This document shows, in pieces, positions 24,280-33,226 of a stretch of 64,000 nucleotides of DNA. The notes beneath the pieces were generated by a model. The model saw only the letters and a program-made list of their open reading frames with translations, did no database searches and was not told the DNA's origin. Position numbers and translations under genes: made by a program. Location: assembly GCF_002891535.1 (NCBI RefSeq), contig NZ_PDZR01000002.1, positions 1 to 64,000 of the forward strand, written 5' to 3'. This DNA is from Methylocella silvestris (lineage in GTDB: Bacteria > Pseudomonadota > Alphaproteobacteria > Rhizobiales > Beijerinckiaceae). Each line of letters opens with the position of its first letter. The first letter of the stretch is position 1.

Positions 24280-27200
24280 TCATGGCGCGCGGCTCGGTTT
24301 TAATCCGACAAGTTCCAGATAATGCTGCGCCACATCCGGCGGTGGTCCGTCCGAGGGCGGGGTCAGGCCGACAAGCGCCGGCCGCACCGTCAGCGTTGCG
24401 CCGTCAGCCGGCGCGCGCGCCTCGATGATGTAGCGGCCAGGCTGCAAGCGCTGGAGCTGCGCGACGCCCTCGCCGAGGCTGCGGCCGGACTCATCGAGCA
24501 GCCGCACGCGCGCGCTGTCGGGGTTGGAGCGGACGCCGACGCCGATGGTCGCCGCGCGCGGCAGATCGAAGGCAAACAGCGCTGCGTCGCCCGGGCCGAG
24601 CGTTTGCGCCGCGCCGACGCCTTCGTTGATCGGAATCAACGGATCGAGGGCGAGGGAGAGCGCGCCGGACAGCGGCCCGTCATGCGGCGAATAGATATTG
24701 AGTTCGGCGTCGCCCGCCGGCGCATAGGCGCGGAACTCGGCGCCGGCCGGAAACAGGGTCGGTTCGCCCAAAACGCCATTGCTCGAAAGGGCGAGAATGA
24801 CCGGCGCGTCGGAGCGCGCGACGAGAAGCCCCGGCGCCGCAACGGCAAAGCGCAGCTTCATCGCCGCGCCGCCAAGTGCAACGCGCTGCGGCGGCGCAAC
24901 GCTCTGCGGCTCGGTGCGCGGCCAGGGCGATTGATCGGCGTTTTCAACCCAGGCGGCGAGGAGGCCAGCGTCGTGGTCGAGGATCGCTGCGCCCGGACCC
25001 GGCAGGATCAACGAGCCGCCGCGCAGAACAGCGCCGGCGTCGCCGACGAAAGTAGTGTGGGCGCCTGCTGTGACAAGACGATCTCCCGCGGCGGCCTCGA
25101 CGCGTAGCGCGGACGATCCCGCCGCGCCGAAGAAGCGCTTCATGATTGCGCCGGCGGCGAGCGGCTTGTCGTTCGGGGCGGGCGCCGATGCGAAGGACGC
25201 CGGCGCCGGCGCGGAGCCGATGTTGAACAAAAGAATGCGGGTCCAGGCGCCGGTGAGCCGGCGCGACAGCGCGCTGTCGCCGCCAAAGATCGTCGCCGGC
25301 GCAAAGCCTCCGTTCAGCACGGCGCCAGCGCCCGGCCCGAGATTGATCTCGATCTCCTTGCCGCCGGCGGGCAGCGCGACCATCTGCACGACGCCAACGG
25401 GAAGCGTCGCGGCAAAGCGGTCCGTCTCGGCGGCCATCGGCTGCGCCATGAGATCGAAGGCTTTGAGGCTGACGCGCAAGGCGCCGTCGTCGCCGGCGTT
25501 CCAGACGCGAAGCGCCTCGCCGCCGTTGAGCGCGAGCGCCTCACCGACCGGACCGGTCGACAAAACGCCCATGCCCTTCCCAGCCGAAAGCCCCGGCTGG
25601 CCGAAGCTCGAGCGGGCGCGCCAGACGCGCAGGCTCCCCTCGCCGGCCTTGGGCTGGGTCAGGGTCGCAACATCGCCAGCCGCCAGATCAAGCTCGATTT
25701 CGCGAAGGTTCGACGGCAAGGGCGCGACGGCAAGCGCTCCCGCGCCGCCGCGCTTGATAAACCACAATCGCTCCGACTGCGGCGCAAGCACGCCGTCGCC
25801 AGCCTCCGTCAGCACGCGTCCCGGCGCTGAGCCCTGCCGCAGGCCATCCGGAGCGTCGCCGAGGCGGACGAGGCTTTTTGCCGGGGCGCCCACCGCCGCA
25901 ACCAGTACGGGCGGCGACATGCCTTCGATGGCGAGCGGCCGCAATTCCGGCGCGCGAAGACTTTCACGCGGATCGACGGCCCGCGCCGCGACGGCCATGG
26001 AGGCTTCGCCATCAAGCGGCCAGAGGGTGACGCGGAGCGGACGGTTTTCGTCGCCATCCGAGGGAATGGCGACGACAGGCGCGCGGCCGCGATCCTGCCC
26101 CAGCACGCGCCAGGCGCCGGCAGTCTCCTGCCGTTCCAGCGACAGTGCGCTATCGGAAGACGATTCGACAGCTACGACGAGCAGCGCGCCGGCGGCGACC
26201 GCAGGAAGCGCCATTTGCCGCGCGCCAGCGCCTTTAAAGCGCTGCACGCCCTCAAGATCGAGGTCAGGTCCTTTCATGGTTTCCGGCAGGGAGACGCGCA
26301 GTTCGACGGCGTTTCTGGCGGGCCGCGTGGCCTCAATCGGCTGTTCTTCGGCAGCCGCATCTCCTGTCGCTTCATTCTGATCGTCGGAGGAAGCGCTGTC
26401 TCCATCGGTGGCGTCTTCCGTGGACTCCTCGTTTGCAGAGTCGGCCTCGGGCTCGCCGCTGTATTCACGCGAAGCTGCGCCGCCGTCCATCGCCGCAAGT
26501 TCGAGCCGATAGGCGCCGGCGGGCAGGCGGCGCGCGAAGCCGAGATTCCAATCGTCCACGCTGCCCGCGAGCCGTTCGATCGTTCGCCCTTCCGCATCCT
26601 TGAGGACGCCGGTCAGCTCCTTTGCGCCAAAGCTCGTCAGATTGACGATATGCTCCGCGGCCAGTCTGAAGGGCACGGTCGCCGGCAGATTGACGCTGCG
26701 CGGCGCGCCGGGCTGAAGCTCGACTGAGGTCAGGGTCAGCGTGTAATCGAGCCGATCGTTGCGCCCGATCGCGCGAGCCTCGACGACATAGTCGCCCGCC
26801 GCAAGCTCACCGGCGAAACCATGCGAGGCCGAAAGGCGCGCCAACGGCGTCCCGTCAGCGCCGGATTTCATCAACTCCGCGCTCATGCCGTCGCTGACGC
26901 CGAGCGTGATTTGCGCCGGACCGGCAAGCGCGAAGGTCCATCGGTCGGGCTCGCGCGGCGCGGCGGAATCCGCCGGCTCGCGCCATTGCAATTTGGCCGG
27001 CGCCTCGAAGGCGAGCGGATGCGGCCCATGGCCCATGAGCGACTCGGGTTCGCGCGCATCGCGCAGCCGCGCGACGACGCGGGCGTCGCTTTCGACCGGC
27101 GGCACGACCAGCCGATAGCGTCCTTTATCGAGAGATTGGCGCAGCTGCGTCATCGGCCCAGGCGGCGTCAGCGGCCAGCCTTCGGCGTCTTCGAGACGGG

Positions 27201-29928
27201 CCGAAAAATCCTCGCCCAGCGAATAAAGGTCGAGTTGGTAGGGCGCGGCTTGCGGCGCGACGACATCGAACAGAGCGCCGGCGCCATTGCCCAGCGCCGC
27301 TTTGGCGCTTTGTTCGGGAGCCAAAGTACCGGCATCGTTCAGCACGGCGCGCCTTGCGACGACGCCGAGCCGTCCTTCCGAGCCGAGAGCCTTTATGGCA
27401 ATCCGGTAGCGGCCGGCGCGCAAATAGATCTGCAATAAAGCGTTGTGGCCAGCGCCATTGTCGGAGGCGCTGTCGATCGACGGTTTGAACGAAGTTCCGA
27501 TCGCAGCCGAGGTCTTGAGCCGCCCGAGGGTCTCGATGCGATAAAGGCCGCCCTCCACGACGTCGAGATTGAATTCGCGGGTTTCTTCGCGCGCGAGATC
27601 AAGAAAGCGCGGTTCGCCCGGCGCCAGAATAAGTAAAGCGGATGCGGGCGGGATCGCCGGGACGGCGGCGAGCGGCGCGGCCTTCGACCATGCGACGATC
27701 ACGCGCCGGTCGTGGTCAGCCGGCGCAATCGCCGCGACGAGCGTACGGCCGTTGTTGTCAGCGACCTCGTTCAGGAAGGTCACGGCGATAGGCTTGCCGG
27801 CAACGTCGACCGCCGTAATCATTCCGCCTGCCGGCGCGCGCAGCGGAACGAGCAGGGCTCCAGGCGCCGCCTCGGCCTGCGCTTTCGGCGGCGCGGATTT
27901 GGCCACAGGTTTGGCCAAGGGTTTGGTTTCTGCTTTTTGCGCGGGCTTCGGCGCCGCCTGGCCCGCCGCCGCGGGCGTTTTTTTGTCCGGCGACTTCGGT
28001 GGCGCGAGGGGCTGAGGCTGCGGCGGACGGGGCGGCGGCAGCGGCGCAGCCGGCGCTGTCTCGGACGACGCAGGGCGCGGCTGTTCGAGCTGCGCCGCCT
28101 TTTGCTCGATGACCAGCGGCGCGGCGGAAAGGTCGGCGGGAAGTCTTCGCGCGACCGGGCCGAGCACGAGGCTCGGGGCGCTATTGGCGAAGATCTGGAA
28201 GTAGGCTCCCTTGTCAATCTCACGCAGGCCGAAGTCGATCGAATTGCGTTTCGGCAAGATCGCAACAGGCGGCGTGAGGCCGGGCTGGCCGAAAGTGAGG
28301 TCGATCACGCCGGCAGCGTCACGAATGGGCTCGAGCTTTAAAATGTAGTAGCCGGCCTCGACGTCCCAGGCTCGCAGCGAGGCGCCGTCGGCGCGCGGCG
28401 CGTTAACGCCGAGCAAAGGCTCAAGGGTCGCCGTCACCCCGGGCCCCTGCGTGCGCAGCGCCACAGGGCCGGAGCCGGTCATCTCGAAAATGAGACTTGT
28501 GGGGCCGCGGAGATTGAAGCGGCTGCGCCAAGCCTCGCCGGGCGCGACGCGTAGTGCTTTTGAGACGACAACCGCGCCTTTGCCTTTGGCGAAGCGCGCC
28601 AGCAGCACGGTCGCGGGCGCCTCGTCGCCGCCCTCCCCCGCGACGTCGACCGAAATCAGATGCGGCCCCGTCCCGTCGATCTTTAAATTGTCGGCGGGTT
28701 CCAGAGCGCGCAGCGCAAAGCGCTGGCCTTCAAATCCGGTCACTTCGGCGATGGCCGGCTCATTGCCCTGCAGAGGCGCGACGACGGATGCCAGCGGCTC
28801 GCGGCTGGTTTTGAGGATTGCAGCCGTCTGCGGCGCGGCGGCGGCCCGCGTGACGCTGAGCCGAGCCGGAGCCGATTCGGGCAGTTCGAGCCGGACATCA
28901 GTCGCAGGCGGCGGGATCTTGAACCGCGCCGAGCCCGACGCATCGATCACGCCCTCGAACCACCCCCCGGCAAGACTGCGCGGCGGACCGGCCCGCACAT
29001 GAAGCGGGTTGTCTGTCGAGAGGTCCGCCCAGACGGCTGGCGGACCACCATAGGCTGTGGCGAGATAGAGACCCGGCTCGACGTCGCCCTCGAGCCTTAT
29101 TCGCGTGACCGGATGGCCGGGCTGCGGCTCCGCCTGCACGACGATCGGGGGAAGATCGACAAGATCGGCGCCATTGCGCCAGAGTCGCAGATCCTTCAGA
29201 GCGCGCCCGGCCGCCTCGACCGATATGCGATTCCCGCCGCTGACAAGGATCCAGAAGGAGCGCTGCTCAAGATCGCTGAGCGTCGCGCTGATCGCGCCAT
29301 TGCGCAATAGCTCGCCGGACACGGGAGCCGCCGCGCGAAAGGGGGTGAGGATGAGTTTGGCTTCGCCATCGGCGCCCTTCGCGCCGAAGCTGCGTAGTTT
29401 GTAGACGCCGCGATCGAGGAGAACATCGAGGCGGCCATCGTCCGCGCCGGCTTTTCCGGCGATCGCGCCGGGTCCGGTCATCATGTCGACGAGTTGCAGT
29501 GCGACGCCCGAGCCGCTCTGCGCGCGCAGGGAAAACCGTCCGGGCGTCTCGACCGTGAGCAGAACAGAATCGTCGGTTGCGGCCGATACGCTGGCGCGGG
29601 AGAGGCTGCCGGCGGGGTCGGCCGGTCCCGGGGGCAAAGCGCTCGCTGCGCGCCCCGCGCAGAGCGGGCTGCTCTCGCCCGGGCCGCCGCACTCCGCCGC
29701 ACGCGCAATGGTGGCGCCGGAGTGGATCGACAACAGCGCCGCGAGCGTCAGCAGCAACGCCGAAATGAGTTGGCGGCTACGCCGGAAAGACCACGCTGCG
29801 CAGCCAGAATATACAAATCTCACCGGCGCGATTCCCGCTCTTGACCCCGCGACGGCGACATCTGCGCACGGAGCGGGCCGCCGGGATAGACGCATTTGAA
29901 CAAATTTTTTGCGCCCGCGGCAGATCAT
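24280..29928 (-). CDS. Giant exported repeat protein upstream of A2M, unknown function
   Basis: This frame of about 1,882 residues starts with a basic region and a hydrophobic signal or anchor (LISALLLTLAALLSI). The rest is beta-rich, with at least nine copies of a short pattern (two residues, Gly, x, Tyr, hydrophobic), for example DRGVYKL, EPGLYLA, EAGYYIL, EGGLYRI, RAGRYRI, DKGRYRL, AAGDYVV, PAGAYRL and QPGRYII. A Pro/Ala/Lys-rich linker lies near residues 616-690 and an acidic stretch near 1155-1196. Such GxY turns recall PPC-type and other beta-sandwich repeats. No catalytic motif is seen. The stop overlaps the next ATG, so it is coupled to A2M. The start is uncertain: ATG 29928, ATG 29895 or GTG 29823. 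Confidence 0.75.
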   Translation of the reverse strand: MICRGRKKFVQMRLSRRPAPCADVAVAGSRAGIAPVRFVYSGCAAWSFRRSRQLISALLLTLAALLSIHSGATIARAAECGGPGESSPLCAGRAASALPPGPADPAGSLSRASVSAATDDSVLLTVETPGRFSLRAQSGSGVALQLVDMMTGPGAIAGKAGADDGRLDVLLDRGVYKLRSFGAKGADGEAKLILTPFRAAAPVSGELLRNGAISATLSDLEQRSFWILVSGGNRISVEAAGRALKDLRLWRNGADLVDLPPIVVQAEPQPGHPVTRIRLEGDVEPGLYLATAYGGPPAVWADLSTDNPLHVRAGPPRSLAGGWFEGVIDASGSARFKIPPPATDVRLELPESAPARLSVTRAAAAPQTAAILKTSREPLASVVAPLQGNEPAIAEVTGFEGQRFALRALEPADNLKIDGTGPHLISVDVAGEGGDEAPATVLLARFAKGKGAVVVSKALRVAPGEAWRSRFNLRGPTSLIFEMTGSGPVALRTQGPGVTATLEPLLGVNAPRADGASLRAWDVEAGYYILKLEPIRDAAGVIDLTFGQPGLTPPVAILPKRNSIDFGLREIDKGAYFQIFANSAPSLVLGPVARRLPADLSAAPLVIEQKAAQLEQPRPASSETAPAAPLPPPRPPQPQPLAPPKSPDKKTPAAAGQAAPKPAQKAETKPLAKPVAKSAPPKAQAEAAPGALLVPLRAPAGGMITAVDVAGKPIAVTFLNEVADNNGRTLVAAIAPADHDRRVIVAWSKAAPLAAVPAIPPASALLILAPGEPRFLDLAREETREFNLDVVEGGLYRIETLGRLKTSAAIGTSFKPSIDSASDNGAGHNALLQIYLRAGRYRIAIKALGSEGRLGVVARRAVLNDAGTLAPEQSAKAALGNGAGALFDVVAPQAAPYQLDLYSLGEDFSARLEDAEGWPLTPPGPMTQLRQSLDKGRYRLVVPPVESDARVVARLRDAREPESLMGHGPHPLAFEAPAKLQWREPADSAAPREPDRWTFALAGPAQITLGVSDGMSAELMKSGADGTPLARLSASHGFAGELAAGDYVVEARAIGRNDRLDYTLTLTSVELQPGAPRSVNLPATVPFRLAAEHIVNLTSFGAKELTGVLKDAEGRTIERLAGSVDDWNLGFARRLPAGAYRLELAAMDGGAASREYSGEPEADSANEESTEDATDGDSASSDDQNEATGDAAAEEQPIEATRPARNAVELRVSLPETMKGPDLDLEGVQRFKGAGARQMALPAVAAGALLVVAVESSSDSALSLERQETAGAWRVLGQDRGRAPVVAIPSDGDENRPLRVTLWPLDGEASMAVAARAVDPRESLRAPELRPLAIEGMSPPVLVAAVGAPAKSLVRLGDAPDGLRQGSAPGRVLTEAGDGVLAPQSERLWFIKRGGAGALAVAPLPSNLREIELDLAAGDVATLTQPKAGEGSLRVWRARSSFGQPGLSAGKGMGVLSTGPVGEALALNGGEALRVWNAGDDGALRVSLKAFDLMAQPMAAETDRFAATLPVGVVQMVALPAGGKEIEINLGPGAGAVLNGGFAPATIFGGDSALSRRLTGAWTRILLFNIGSAPAPASFASAPAPNDKPLAAGAIMKRFFGAAGSSALRVEAAAGDRLVTAGAHTTFVGDAGAVLRGGSLILPGPGAAILDHDAGLLAAWVENADQSPWPRTEPQSVAPPQRVALGGAAMKLRFAVAAPGLLVARSDAPVILALSSNGVLGEPTLFPAGAEFRAYAPAGDAELNIYSPHDGPLSGALSLALDPLIPINEGVGAAQTLGPGDAALFAFDLPRAATIGVGVRSNPDSARVRLLDESGRSLGEGVAQLQRLQPGRYIIEARAPADGATLTVRPALVGLTPPSDGPPPDVAQHYLELVGLKPSRAP

Positions 29929-30000
29929 CGACCGGCTCGATCACGTCGATGAAAAATAATATCGTGACCGATTGCAAAAGTTTGGAGCATGATCCCAGTC

Positions 30001-30021
30001 CGAAAAGTCTGCGGCTTTTCG
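30001..30021. repeat. Palindromic repeat upstream of ppk2
   Basis: CGAAAAG (30001-30007) pairs with CTTTTCG (30015-30021) across a 7-base loop. It is preceded by GGAGCATGATCC, so it belongs to the same gagcatga class as 4327-4364. Its presence argues against a protein start upstream of 30051. Confidence 0.5.
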
Positions 30022-30050
30022 CGTCATCGCCTGAAGCGCCAGAGGCCGAG

Positions 30051-30896
30051 ATGGACTATCGCAAGCTGTTTTTCGTTGATCCGGGCCGACGCTTTCAGCT
30101 GAAGGACCAGGATCCCGACGCCTCACCGGGCCTTGACTCCAAGGCGGAGGGCGAAGCGGCCCTTGCTGCTGCCGGCGAACAGCTGACCCATCTGCAGCGC
30201 CTGCTCTACGCCGAGAAGAAGCACGGCCTGCTGATCGTGCTTCAGGGGATGGACGCGGCCGGAAAGGATGGCTCGATCAGGCGCGCCTTCACTGCGTTTC
30301 ATCCGCTCGGCGTCATCGCCACGAGCTTCAAAGTCCCGACCCTTGAGGAAGCCGACCATGATTTTCTATGGCGCGTGCATCCCCACGCGCCTCGTCTCGG
30401 ATCGATCGCCATCTTCAACCGCTCGCATTACGAGGATTTTCTGGTCAACCGGGCGCATCGGCGGCTCGATGACAAGGCCGCAGCTCTGCGCCTCGAGCAG
30501 ATCCGCGATTTCGAGACCCTGCTGGCGCAAAACGGCGTCGTGATCCTCAAGTTCTTTCTCCACATCAGCAAGGAGGAACAGCTTGCCCGCTTCAAGAAAC
30601 GTCTGCGCGATCCCGAAAGCAATTGGAAGATCGAAGAATCGGACTACACCGAACGCGTGTATTGGGACGCCTATATGAGCGCCTATGAGGAGGCGATGGC
30701 CGCAACCAGCCTTCCCGGCGCGCCCTGGTATGTGATTCCGGCCGACCGCAAATGGTTTCGCGACGTCGCGCTGATGCAGATCACGCTCGATGCGCTCAAG
30801 GCTCTGGATATGAAATTTCCAAAGCCCACGGTCGATCTTGCCGACATTGAACGCAGGTATCATACGGCGATGCTTGAACAAGAGAACAAAAGCTGA
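30051..30896 (+). CDS. ppk2: PPK2-family polyphosphate kinase / nucleotide phosphotransferase
   Basis: This 281-residue enzyme moves phosphate between polyphosphate and nucleotides. It has the Walker A sequence GMDAAGKDGS at about residues 66-75, a lid region with FNRSHYEDFLVNR, and a Walker B region VVILKFFLHISKEEQ. The motif set fits the PPK2 group that acts on NMP or NDP; which substrate is used cannot be decided. The ATG at 30051 follows AGAGG and gives the family N-terminus (MDYRKLFFVDPG); the longer frame crosses a palindromic repeat. It diverges from the giant envelope gene. Confidence 0.88.
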   Translation: MDYRKLFFVDPGRRFQLKDQDPDASPGLDSKAEGEAALAAAGEQLTHLQRLLYAEKKHGLLIVLQGMDAAGKDGSIRRAFTAFHPLGVIATSFKVPTLEEADHDFLWRVHPHAPRLGSIAIFNRSHYEDFLVNRAHRRLDDKAAALRLEQIRDFETLLAQNGVVILKFFLHISKEEQLARFKKRLRDPESNWKIEESDYTERVYWDAYMSAYEEAMAATSLPGAPWYVIPADRKWFRDVALMQITLDALKALDMKFPKPTVDLADIERRYHTAMLEQENKS

Positions 30897-30929
30897 GGAT
30901 GACGCCGAAAGGCTTTTGGATCAGGAGGG

Positions 30930-30962
30930 CGCGCTGCGGATCGAAAACCCCGACGCAGCGCG
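30930..30962. terminator. Hairpin after ppk2
   Basis: A perfect 9-bp stem (CGCGCTGCG / CGCAGCGCG) with a 15-base loop begins 33 bases after the ppk2 stop. It is preceded by a gaggatgacgccgaaa sequence like the dispersed repeats. There is no T run, so it may be a repeat rather than a terminator. Confidence 0.35.
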
Positions 30963-31045
30963 GGCGTTGCCAGCGGATTGCCGTAACCCTTTCGGTCAAA
31001 TAACGTGGGTCCCTCCGATTGCAATTGGCGCGAAGGGGGCGGGAT

Positions 31046-31585
31046 TTGAGACGGGCGCTGTATCTGATCTCTGGAATTGCGGGAGCGCTTGCCGCGCAGG
31101 AGCCTGCCGCGGCGCGCTCGCCCAATAGTCTGCCGCTGGAGCTTCGGCGCTATATCGTCGAGCTGAACAACTCCTGCAAGGAAGCCGGCGGCGCGCCGGG
31201 AAAATCGTCGAATCTTGTGAAATTCGTCGATCTGACCGGAGACGCCGTGATCGATTATGTTGTCGACGTCAGCGCCTATGAATGCGGCGGCGCCGCTTCC
31301 GCGCTCTCGGCCGGTCAAAGCGGCTCCGCGGCAGCGGTCTTTGTCGGCGGCCCGAACAACACCGCCGTCAAAGTCTATGACAACACTGTCTATGGCGTGA
31401 ATGTAGACGAAAGCGGTCCGAAGCCGCGACTCTATGTTGACGTCGCAGCGCTTGACTGCGGGCAAAAGAATGCGGCGAAACTGCCCTTCAGCAGTTGGAA
31501 ATTCTGTTCGCGGCCACTCGACTGGAACGCCGCCAAAAACACATTCGTTTTCGCGCCGCTCGCCGAAGCGCGGCCTGTTCGCTAA
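31046..31585 (+). CDS. Small secreted protein of unknown function
   Basis: This 179-residue protein has a signal peptide (MRRALYLISGIAGALAA) and a mature part with four cysteines (NSCKEAG, YECGG, DCGQKN, KFCSRP), so two disulfides are possible in the periplasm. It includes KFVDLTGDAVIDYVVD, which resembles the calcium-binding loop context of periplasmic repeat proteins, but this is weak. The TTG at 31046 is chosen because GGGGG lies six bases upstream. Its stop overlaps the converging MobA-like gene by three bases. The family is not recognised. Confidence 0.65.
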   Translation: MRRALYLISGIAGALAAQEPAAARSPNSLPLELRRYIVELNNSCKEAGGAPGKSSNLVKFVDLTGDAVIDYVVDVSAYECGGAASALSAGQSGSAAAVFVGGPNNTAVKVYDNTVYGVNVDESGPKPRLYVDVAALDCGQKNAAKLPFSSWKFCSRPLDWNAAKNTFVFAPLAEARPVR

Positions 31586-32205
31586 ATCCGTGCGGCGACG
31601 CGCTCCAGCGCGTCCCGCGTATCGATGTCGATGAGGGAAAAATCGTCCTCGACCGGGCACTCGATCAGACGGTCGCCCGCGGCCTCGATCAGCGCCCTCG
31701 CGCCGCGATCACCCTCCAGCAGGGAGAGCGCCGGAAACAGCTCGCGGCCGATCAGCGCCGGATTTCCACGCGCGCCGTCGCGTAACGGGACAGCGGCCAG
31801 CGGCGGCTTGAGCGAAGCGCCGGACCTCACTTCAAAAGCGCCGATCAGGCGGTCGATCAGCGCCGCTGAAACGAGCGGCATATCGCCCAACAGGATAAGC
31901 GCTCCGGCGGCGCTGGCGGGAACGGCGGCGAGCCCCTGCTTCAGCGAGCTTGCAAGCCCCGTAGCATAGGCTGGATTATGCGCGAACATGAGCGGCAAAC
32001 CCTGCAACGCCGCCTCGACCGCCTCGCTTTGATGGCCGGTGACGACGATGACCGGCCGCGCGCGCGAGGCAAGCGCAGCCTCAGCGACGCGGCGCACGAG
32101 AGGCCGGCCGTGGAGCCGGGCGACAAGCTTCGTTTCGACCTGATCGTTTTGCGAAAAACGGCGCGATCGGCCTGCCGCTAATATGATGGCCGCAACTTCA
32201 ATCAT
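31582..32205 (-). CDS. MobA-like NTP transferase (molybdenum cofactor cytidylyl- or guanylyltransferase)
   Basis: This 207-residue protein has the nucleotidyltransferase signature LAAGRSRRF near the N-terminus, a later LLGDMPLV, and RGNPALIGR, as in MocA/MobA-like proteins that attach CMP or GMP to molybdopterin. It is the last of three genes in a row (xdhC, molybdopterin-binding, this), which is the standard set for finishing the cofactor of xanthine-dehydrogenase-type enzymes; MCD (CMP) is therefore the likelier product. The ATG at 32205 has AGGA upstream. It follows the previous gene by 7 bases. The longer frame upstream is not coding-like. Confidence 0.82.
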   Translation of the reverse strand: MIEVAAIILAAGRSRRFSQNDQVETKLVARLHGRPLVRRVAEAALASRARPVIVVTGHQSEAVEAALQGLPLMFAHNPAYATGLASSLKQGLAAVPASAAGALILLGDMPLVSAALIDRLIGAFEVRSGASLKPPLAAVPLRDGARGNPALIGRELFPALSLLEGDRGARALIEAAGDRLIECPVEDDFSLIDIDTRDALERVAARI

Positions 32206-32212
32206 GGCGCAT

Positions 32213-33226
32213 TCAATCCTGGGCGGGCCGGCGCGGCTGCGGCCGCGTTTTGATTTCGCTGAGCAGGCCGCCAACGCCCATGCGCCTGATGTCGGCGGCG
32301 CCGACGTCAAGACCGGCGAGCATCCGGTGCAGGACCATGTCGAAGCCGTTCTCCTTCGGCGAGCGCGCGCAGCCTGGCGCGCCGATCACCGGCTTTTGCG
32401 GAAAGCCCGGCAGCGCGCCGATGAGGAGCAGATTTCCCGGATCGACCGGCATGCCGAAATGCGAGACGAGGCCGCCGCAGACCTCGATCGCCGCCGGAAT
32501 GACGTCGCGCCGGTCGGCGATAGCGCTGGCGCCGAAGATGATGATGAGATCGCAGGCGGGCGCGACGCGCTTCAGCGCCCGCGCCAGCGCGGCAGTCTCA
32601 TGCTGCGCCCGTTCCTCGACGGCAAGGCGTGCGCCTGTCCCGTCAAGACGCGCTTCGAGCGTCCGCAGCGTCTTATCGACGATGGAGGGTTTCAACCCGG
32701 GCAGAAGCGTCGAGACGACGCCGATCCGTAGCGGAAGAAAAGGTGCGATGCGCAGCGGTTTTTCGCCCGCCCCCGACATCGCGCGCTCGAGCGTCGCCTT
32801 TGGAAGCGCGAAAGGAATGATCTTCACCGTCGCCGCCGTCTCGCCCGCCGCGATGCGGCTCATGGGGCAAAGCGTCGCCACGGTCACGCTTTCATCGACG
32901 GCGTTAATCCGATCGATCGCAGCAGCGTCGACAAGCAGCACGCCGCTGCGGCCAGCGATCAGATTGCAGCGTCCGGTAAAGGCCTTCTCCAAGTCGAGAT
33001 GCGCACCGGCCAGAAAGGCGGCGACGGTGTGCGCCGCCGGGTTCTCTTCGACGTCACCGTCTTCCGCGATCGCCACGACAATCTCCGCGACCCCCGCCTC
33101 GCGCAGCGCGACGACATGTCCCGCGCCGATGCGCTCGCCTTTCCGGAGGCTGAGGCCCGGCCGGCTGATCGCGTGGGCGAGCACGCCGCCCTGCGCCTCG
33201 TCGATGGCGACCGGGCCAAATCTCAT
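32213..33226 (-). CDS. Molybdopterin-binding (MoeA/MogA-like) protein
   Basis: This 337-residue protein contains a MoaB/Mog-type molybdopterin-binding domain: its C-terminal half has DLIIIFGASAIADRRD and VDPGNLLLIGALPG, with LPG-type turns around residues 225-300. The first half includes GPVAIDEAQGGVLAHAISR. Proteins of this kind accompany XdhC and MocA in molybdenum-hydroxylase clusters and probably hand the cofactor on. The ATG at 33226 overlaps the xdhC stop (ATGA), which fixes the start and shows translational coupling; the frame is open further upstream but lies inside xdhC. The exact step it performs is inferred. Confidence 0.8.
   Translation of the reverse strand: MRFGPVAIDEAQGGVLAHAISRPGLSLRKGERIGAGHVVALREAGVAEIVVAIAEDGDVEENPAAHTVAAFLAGAHLDLEKAFTGRCNLIAGRSGVLLVDAAAIDRINAVDESVTVATLCPMSRIAAGETAATVKIIPFALPKATLERAMSGAGEKPLRIAPFLPLRIGVVSTLLPGLKPSIVDKTLRTLEARLDGTGARLAVEERAQHETAALARALKRVAPACDLIIIFGASAIADRRDVIPAAIEVCGGLVSHFGMPVDPGNLLLIGALPGFPQKPVIGAPGCARSPKENGFDMVLHRMLAGLDVGAADIRRMGVGGLLSEIKTRPQPRRPAQD

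Noticed and set aside
25055-26380. A 441-codon plus-strand frame opposite the giant protein
   Set aside because: Ser/Arg/Ala-rich without domain or ribosome-binding site; the minus frame continues through and is coupled to A2M.
29841-30050. A longer N-terminus for PPK2
   Set aside because: The upstream stretch is a palindromic repeat and does not match the family; ATG 30051 has a ribosome-binding site.
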